Shown here: positions 59,879-64,000 of the stretch, in pieces
Numbering within the stretch: position 1 is the stretch's first letter
How the letters are laid out: the number at the start of each line of letters is the position of its first letter
Origin: Streptomyces triculaminicus
GTDB lineage: Bacteria; Actinomycetota; Actinomycetes; Streptomycetales; Streptomycetaceae
Direction: 5' to 3'
DNA: 64,000 nt
Assembly (NCBI RefSeq): GCF_017349075.1
Contig: NZ_JAFMOF010000005.1
Span: 62,001 to 126,000, forward strand
Program-made: the position numbers and the translations under genes
The notes under the pieces: model-generated
The model's input: only the letters and a program-made list of their open reading frames with translations
The model's database searches: none
Told to the model about the DNA's origin: nothing

Positions 59879-61979
59879 ACTCCGGCGCTTCGGCAGGGGC
59901 CGTCTCCCCCGGGCCGCGCTCGTCGCGCTCCTGCTGCTGCCGCTGCTCTACGGCGCCCTGTACCTGTGGTCGTTCTGGGATCCCTACGGGCGCCTGGACA
60001 AGGTGCCCGTCGCCCTGGTCAACGCCGACCGGGGCGCCACCGTGGACGGCCACCGGCTCACGGCGGGCGACTCGATCGCGGCGGGCCTGCGGGACAGCTC
60101 GTCGTTCCGGTGGCACGAGACGGGCGCCGACGAGGCCCGCGCGGGCGTCGAGCGGGGCAGGTACTACCTCTCGCTGACCATCCCCGCCGACTTCAGCGAG
60201 CGCGTCGCCTCCGCCTCCGGCGACTCCCCGGCGGCCGGCGCGCTCGAGGTCCGTACGAACGACGCCAACAACTACATCGTCGGCCAGATCTCCCGCACGG
60301 TCTTCTCCGAGGTCCGCGCGGCCGCGTCCCGCAAGGCCTCCCGCTCGTTCTACGACAAGATCTTCGTCTCCTTCTCCGAGCTCCACGGGAAGACCGGCGA
60401 GGCCGCCGAGGGCGCCGGCCGGCTGGAGGACGGCATCGACAAGGCGGGCAAGGGCGCCGGCGACCTCAAGGACGGGCTGAACCGGGCGAAACGCGGCAGC
60501 GGCACCCTCGAGGACGGCGTCGGCGAACTCCACACCGGCGCGGGCACCCTCGATACGGCCTCCCGCGAACTGACCACCGGCGCGGGGAAGGTCGCGGCCG
60601 GCACCCAGAAGCTGGCGGACAAGGTCAACGCCGCGGCCCGCGACGAAGGCACCTTCGTCAAGGGGCACGCCAAGGAGATCGGCACGACCGCCCGCTTCGT
60701 CGCCGAGCAGGCGAAGCTGCTGCGCGAACACCTGGACGACCTGCCGTCCGCCGCCACCACCGCGGCGCTCTCCGAGGCCGCCCGCAAGAGCGCGGCCGCG
60801 CTGTCCGCGGCATACGCCGGGCAGTGCCCGCCCCAGGGGGCCGCCGCGTACTGCCCCGAGCTGAAGAAGGCCGTCTTCGCCGCCCGCCAGTCCGCCGCCG
60901 GCGCGGCGAAGCTCGACACGCTCGTACAGAACAAGAACGGCGAACTCGACCGGCTCCCCGGCGAGCTGGACTCCCTGCGCACCTACGCGCTGCGGCTGGC
61001 CAAGGAGGCCCCGAACCTGGCGCGGGACATCGACGGCGCGGTGCGCGACGTCAACACCCTCAACCAGGGCGCCCACAAGGTCGCCGACGGCGCCGGCCGG
61101 ATCCACACCGGCGCGGGACAGCTGAACCGGGGCCTGGGAACCGCCGAGAAGGGCGCCACCGAGCTCGACGGCGGCATCGGGAAGCTGCGCGAGGGCGCGG
61201 GCACGCTCCGGAGCGGCATGGTGAAGCTGTCCGACGGCTCCTCCCGGCTCGCCGGAGGACTGCGCGACGGCGCCGCCCGGATACCCGACTACGGCAAGAA
61301 GGACCGCGACGCCCACACCGAGATGATGGCCGACCCCGTGCGGCTGGCCGGCGGGGCGCTGCACAAGGCGCCCAACTACGGCACCGGTTTCGCCCCGTAT
61401 TTCATCCCGCTGTCGCTGTGGGTCGGCGCCATGGTCGCCTACATGCTGATCCCGCCCCTCAACCGGCGGGCCCTGGCGGCCGGTGCCGGCGCCTGGCGGA
61501 TCGCCCTGGCCGGCTGGCTGCCGGTGGTCGCCGTCGGCGTGCTGCAGGCGGGCGCGCTGCTGGCCGTCCTGCACTGGGGGCTGGGGCTGCGAACGGCCCA
61601 CGCCACCGGCACCGTCGCCTTCCTCGCCCTGGTCACGGCGTGCTTCGCCGCCATCGTGCAGTGGCTGGGCGCCCGCTTCGGCCCGGCCGGCCGCATCCTC
61701 GTCCTCGCCCTGCTGATGCTCCAGCTGACCTCGGCCGGCGGCACCTATCCCGTCCAGACCAGCCCCGGCTTCTTCAACGCCGTCCACCCCTTCCTGCCGA
61801 TGAGTTACGTGGTCGAGGGGCTGCGCCACCTGATCACCGGCGGCGGGCTCGGGCCGGTGTGGCGGGCGTGCGCGGTCCTGGCGGCGTTCACCGCCTGCGC
61901 CCTCGCGCTGACCGCCTGGTCCGCGCGCGGCAAGCAGGTGTGGTCCGTGAGCCGGCTGCACCCGGAGCTGAGTCTGTGA
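59850..61979 (+). CDS. YhgE/Pip domain-containing ABC-2-like membrane protein
   Basis: 709 residues. An N-terminal helix (PRAALVALLLLPLLYGALYL) precedes a large external region of about 490 residues, rich in Gly, Ala, Thr and Lys with repeated AGxLxxG-like segments (GAGRLEDGIDKAGKGAGDL, GAGTLDTASRELTTGAGK). Five C-terminal helices follow. This is the YhgE/Pip layout, shared with the phage infection protein Pip of Lactococcus and related to ABC-2 exporters; it has no ATPase of its own. It is translated with the ATPase-like gene (29-base overlap, GTG start at 59850) and should form a complex with it. Substrate unknown. Confidence 0.9.
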   Translation: MRSPKLAALELRRFGRGRLPRAALVALLLLPLLYGALYLWSFWDPYGRLDKVPVALVNADRGATVDGHRLTAGDSIAAGLRDSSSFRWHETGADEARAGVERGRYYLSLTIPADFSERVASASGDSPAAGALEVRTNDANNYIVGQISRTVFSEVRAAASRKASRSFYDKIFVSFSELHGKTGEAAEGAGRLEDGIDKAGKGAGDLKDGLNRAKRGSGTLEDGVGELHTGAGTLDTASRELTTGAGKVAAGTQKLADKVNAAARDEGTFVKGHAKEIGTTARFVAEQAKLLREHLDDLPSAATTAALSEAARKSAAALSAAYAGQCPPQGAAAYCPELKKAVFAARQSAAGAAKLDTLVQNKNGELDRLPGELDSLRTYALRLAKEAPNLARDIDGAVRDVNTLNQGAHKVADGAGRIHTGAGQLNRGLGTAEKGATELDGGIGKLREGAGTLRSGMVKLSDGSSRLAGGLRDGAARIPDYGKKDRDAHTEMMADPVRLAGGALHKAPNYGTGFAPYFIPLSLWVGAMVAYMLIPPLNRRALAAGAGAWRIALAGWLPVVAVGVLQAGALLAVLHWGLGLRTAHATGTVAFLALVTACFAAIVQWLGARFGPAGRILVLALLMLQLTSAGGTYPVQTSPGFFNAVHPFLPMSYVVEGLRHLITGGGLGPVWRACAVLAAFTACALALTAWSARGKQVWSVSRLHPELSL

Positions 61980-62626
61980 GCGCGGACACCGCGCGTACAG
62001 GGAGAATCACTCCCATGGACAGCAGCAGTACACGCCGCCGGAACACCCGGCGCAGGCTCTTCGAGGCGGCGGTCACCCTCATCGCCGAGCAGGGCTTCTC
62101 CTCCACGACGGTGGACGAGATCGCCGAGCGCGCCGGAGTGGCGAAGGGCACGGTCTACTACAACTTCGCCAGCAAGACCGTGCTCTTCGAGGAGCTGCTG
62201 CGGCACGGCATCGAGCTGCTGACGGACTCCCTGCAGGCGGCCGCCGACGAGAGCGCCGAGCGCGGGGGCAGCCGGGTCGACGCGCTCGACGCGATGATCC
62301 GGGCCGGACTCGACTTCATCACGCGCTACCCGGCGCTCATGCAGCTCTACGTCGCCGAGCTGTGGCGCACCAACCGGGCCTGGCAGTCGACGCTGATGCA
62401 GGTCCGCTCCCGCGCGATAGCGGTGATCGAGTCGGTGCTGCGCGAGGCGGTCGCCGAGGGCGAGCTGAGCGACGAGATCGATGTGCCGCTGACGGCGTCC
62501 GCGCTGTTCGGGATGGTGCTGGTGGCGGCGCTGGACTGGCAGTCGTTCCAGCCGGAGCGGTCGATCGACGAGGTGCACTCGGCGCTGTCGCGGCTGCTGC
62601 AGGGGCGGGTGGGCGGCGGCCGCTGA
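61976..62626 (+). CDS. TetR/AcrR family transcriptional repressor
   Basis: 216 residues from the GTG at 61976, which overlaps the YhgE stop (GTGA); the ATG at 62015 with GGGAGA upstream is an alternative start. The helix-turn-helix is LFEAAVTLIAEQGFSSTTVD with EIAERAGVAKGTVYYNFASK. The C-terminal ligand domain is all-helical. It probably binds the 22-bp palindrome at 59074-59095 and represses its own operon. A hairpin (62654-62689) follows 28 bases after the stop. The inducer is unknown. Confidence 0.93.
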   Translation: MSADTARTGRITPMDSSSTRRRNTRRRLFEAAVTLIAEQGFSSTTVDEIAERAGVAKGTVYYNFASKTVLFEELLRHGIELLTDSLQAAADESAERGGSRVDALDAMIRAGLDFITRYPALMQLYVAELWRTNRAWQSTLMQVRSRAIAVIESVLREAVAEGELSDEIDVPLTASALFGMVLVAALDWQSFQPERSIDEVHSALSRLLQGRVGGGR

Positions 62627-62653
62627 CCGGCGCGCACGGCGGGCGTCCGCCGT

Positions 62654-62689
62654 CCCGGTGCGGACCGATCCCCCTCGATCCGCACCGGG
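62654..62689 (+). terminator. Hairpin terminator after the tetR gene
   Basis: CCCGGTGCGGA (62654-62664) and TCCGCACCGGG (62679-62689) are perfect 11-bp complements with a 14-base loop. It ends 63 bases after the tetR stop. Confidence 0.75.
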
Positions 62690-62850
62690 GCAGCGTTCCC
62701 CGTAACTCCCCAGAGCCCCCGTGGGGCTCCTGTTCCCCCGTACGGCAGGGCCGCCGCGCCGTTCCGCCGCCCCGTGTCGGCGGTGCCGGCCCGGGCGTCC
62801 CTTCCGTGCCCCCTACTCTCCCCGGTGGGAGGGGTCCGGCCCATCCGCGC

Positions 62851-62887
62851 GCGTACTCATCCGTGCGCCTAGGTACGCGTACTCATC
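62851..62887. repeat. Direct repeat GCGTACTCATC with nested palindromes
   Basis: Two copies lie 26 bases apart. Between and within them are CCTAGG (62868-62873) and GTACGCGTAC (62873-62882). It sits about 80 bases upstream of the flavoprotein gene, so it may be a regulator site. No known regulator was recognised. Confidence 0.5.
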
Positions 62888-62955
62888 ACCTGAGCCCCCG
62901 GCACCGGTGCGGACGGGTGCGGGGCCGCGTTGCGGGCCGGGCCGCCGGGTGCCGA

Positions 62956-62961
62956 TACAGT
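62956..62961 (+). promoter_or_regulatory. Candidate -10 element, leaderless start of the flavoprotein gene
   Basis: TACAGT lies 6 bases before the ATG at 62968, and no ribosome site is present between. This fits a leaderless mRNA starting at the ATG. Confidence 0.45.
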
Positions 62962-62967
62962 CGGCGC

Positions 62968-64000
62968 ATGGCACGGATTGCGGTGATCGGCGCCGGGATG
63001 GGCGCGATGGCGGCCGCCGCCCGGCTGGCCGTCGCGGGCCACCGGGTGGCGGTGTACGAACAGGGACGAACGCACGGAGGCGGCGTCGGGCGGCTGGCAC
63101 GGGAGGGGTTCGTCTTCGACACCGGCCCCGGGCTGCTGCACCTTCCCGCCGTCTACCGCGACCTGTTCGTCAAGACCGGCAAGGAGTCGCTGGAGCAGTG
63201 CCTGGAGCTGGTCCAGGTGGATCCGGCGAGCCGGCACGTCTTCCCCGACGGCACCGACGTCTCGCTGCCCAACGCCTCGCGGGCCGGCGTCGTCGCCGCC
63301 CTGGACGCGGCGGTGGGCCCGGGCGCGGGCGAGCGCTGGAGCGATCTGGTCAACCGGGCGCGCGAGGTCTGGGACGCCACGCGGCGTCCGCTGCTGGAGG
63401 AGCCGCTGCGCGCGGAGACCGCCGGGGCCCTGGGCGGCGACCCGTACCCGGCGGTGCGCCGGCGCGGGCTCTTCCGCCGGGCGGCGCCCGCCACCCTGGC
63501 GGCCGTGGCCGAGCGGGAGTTGAAGGACCCCCGCCTCGTCGCCCTGCTCGAGAGCCACGCCCTGGCGTACGGCCTCGATCCGCGCCGCGCCCCCGCGAGC
63601 GCGACCGTGCTGCCGTACATGGAGCAGACCTTCGGCAGCTGGTACGTGCGCGGCGGCCTGCGCGGGCTGGCGGACGCCCTGTACGAGCGGTGCCTGGCGC
63701 GGCGCGTGGAGTTCTTCTTCGGCGCCGAGGTCGTGGGACTGGTGGAGAAGGACGGCCGGGCGGCCGGGGTGCGGCTGGCCGACGGCGGCGTCGCCGAGGC
63801 CGACATGGTGGTGGCCGCGGTCGCGCCCGGCCGGCTGGCGGCCATCGCGCCGGGCGTGGAGGGGCGGCCGTCCGCGGCCCCCGTCGCGCCGGCCGGCAGG
63901 TTCGGCGTGTTCCTGGCGCTCTCCGGCGCCCGGCCGGAGGGCACCGCGCACCGCACGGTGGTCCACGCGGCCGGCCGCGGCGCCGAGTTGGACGCCGTCT
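62968..64000 (+). CDS. FAD-dependent oxidoreductase, phytoene-desaturase-like (3' end outside window)
   Basis: At least 344 residues. The N-terminal FAD-binding motif is MARIAVIGAGMGAMAAAARL with GHRVAVYEQGRTHGGGVGRL, which matches the GxGxxG plus Glu and the GG(x)GR motif of carotenoid and amine oxidase-type proteins. SWYVRGGLRGLADALYERCL is the C-terminal substrate-region pattern of CrtI-type desaturases. No crt genes are seen in the window, so a carotenoid role is unproven. The ATG at 62968 is preceded by TACAGT and no ribosome site. The reading frame is open to the window end. Confidence 0.85.
   Translation, partial: MARIAVIGAGMGAMAAAARLAVAGHRVAVYEQGRTHGGGVGRLAREGFVFDTGPGLLHLPAVYRDLFVKTGKESLEQCLELVQVDPASRHVFPDGTDVSLPNASRAGVVAALDAAVGPGAGERWSDLVNRAREVWDATRRPLLEEPLRAETAGALGGDPYPAVRRRGLFRRAAPATLAAVAERELKDPRLVALLESHALAYGLDPRRAPASATVLPYMEQTFGSWYVRGGLRGLADALYERCLARRVEFFFGAEVVGLVEKDGRAAGVRLADGGVAEADMVVAAVAPGRLAAIAPGVEGRPSAAPVAPAGRFGVFLALSGARPEGTAHRTVVHAAGRGAELDAV

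Larger units (their letters stand above)
62627..62967. other. 341-base intergenic region between tetR and the FAD oxidoreductase
   Basis: It contains a terminator hairpin (62654-62689), a direct repeat GCGTACTCATC (62851-62861 and 62877-62887) and a TACAGT -10 candidate (62956-62961). I see no gene, tRNA or transposon relic in the rest. Confidence 0.7.

Noticed and set aside
62968..64000. Carotenoid biosynthesis cluster
   Set aside because: Only one CrtI-like gene lies at the edge, with no crtB, crtE or cyclase in the window, so a cluster is not supported here.

Overview
This window is high-GC actinobacterial chromosomal DNA, almost certainly Streptomyces or a close relative. Evidence: heavy use of GTG starts with 1- or 4-base overlaps between genes, PriA-type HisA, DivIVA/SepF/YggT division genes, a long-form IleS behind a T-box leader, rare TTA leucine codons, and a gene order (his operon, dnaE, lspA, ileS, divIVA, sepF, ftsZ, dcw cluster) that I recall from Streptomyces chromosomes. 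It is mostly core chromosome. I see no phage, plasmid, insertion sequence, CRISPR array, tRNA or rRNA gene, and no biosynthetic gene cluster.

Layout. 1-5432 (minus): histidine operon hisD-hisC-hisB-small membrane protein-hisH-priA-ridA-hisF (hisF cut by the window edge); every junction overlaps by 1 or 4 bases. 5617-8722 (plus): a frameshifted membrane-anchored beta-helix-like protein, a LON-domain protein, a YbaK-type deacylase and a 24-residue ribosomal protein bL37. 8757-12819 (minus): a DUF2567-like membrane protein, an ABC-2 transporter pair and a frameshifted NYN-domain protein. 13087-16886: a small basic protein and dnaE, convergent over a hairpin. 17041-21601 (plus): a DUF2252 protein, then a tandemly duplicated cassette of a four-helix membrane protein plus a membrane-anchored DsbA-like protein. 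21690-29741: phoD, dienelactone hydrolase, MscS channel, Na+/H+ antiporter, rluD-like pseudouridine synthase, lspA, and a DksA-type zinc finger with a histone-H1-like tail.

29908-33322 is the T-box-controlled ileS. 33502-51531 (minus) is the division and cell-wall cluster; in transcription order it reads rsmH-ftsL-ftsI-murE-murF-mraY-murD-ftsW-murG-ftsQ-ftsZ-pgeF-yggS-sepF-yggT-divIVA. murC, ddl and mraZ are not in it. The promoter region upstream of rsmH nevertheless carries three AGTGG repeats at exact 10-bp spacing, the layout of MraZ operators elsewhere. 51838-57379 (plus): beta-carbonic anhydrase and a MoxR-DUF58-transglutaminase operon (the DUF58 gene carries a TTA codon). 57566-58951 (minus): DUF3040 protein and a methyltransferase. 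59111-62626 (plus): a TetR-controlled operon of a degenerate ABC ATPase and a YhgE/Pip-type protein behind a perfect 22-bp palindrome. 62968 onward: a carotenoid-dehydrogenase-like flavoprotein cut by the window edge.

Two genes are broken by shifts that fall in C/G runs, and ftsL may be shifted near its 3' end. The NYN gene needs exactly two single-base restorations, so uncorrected homopolymer errors are the simplest explanation. The most interesting candidates for follow-up are the MraZ-type operator without an adjacent mraZ, the duplicated thioredoxin/membrane-protein cassette, the Walker-A-altered ATPase paired with YhgE, and the histone-tailed DksA protein. I found no clearly unprecedented system.
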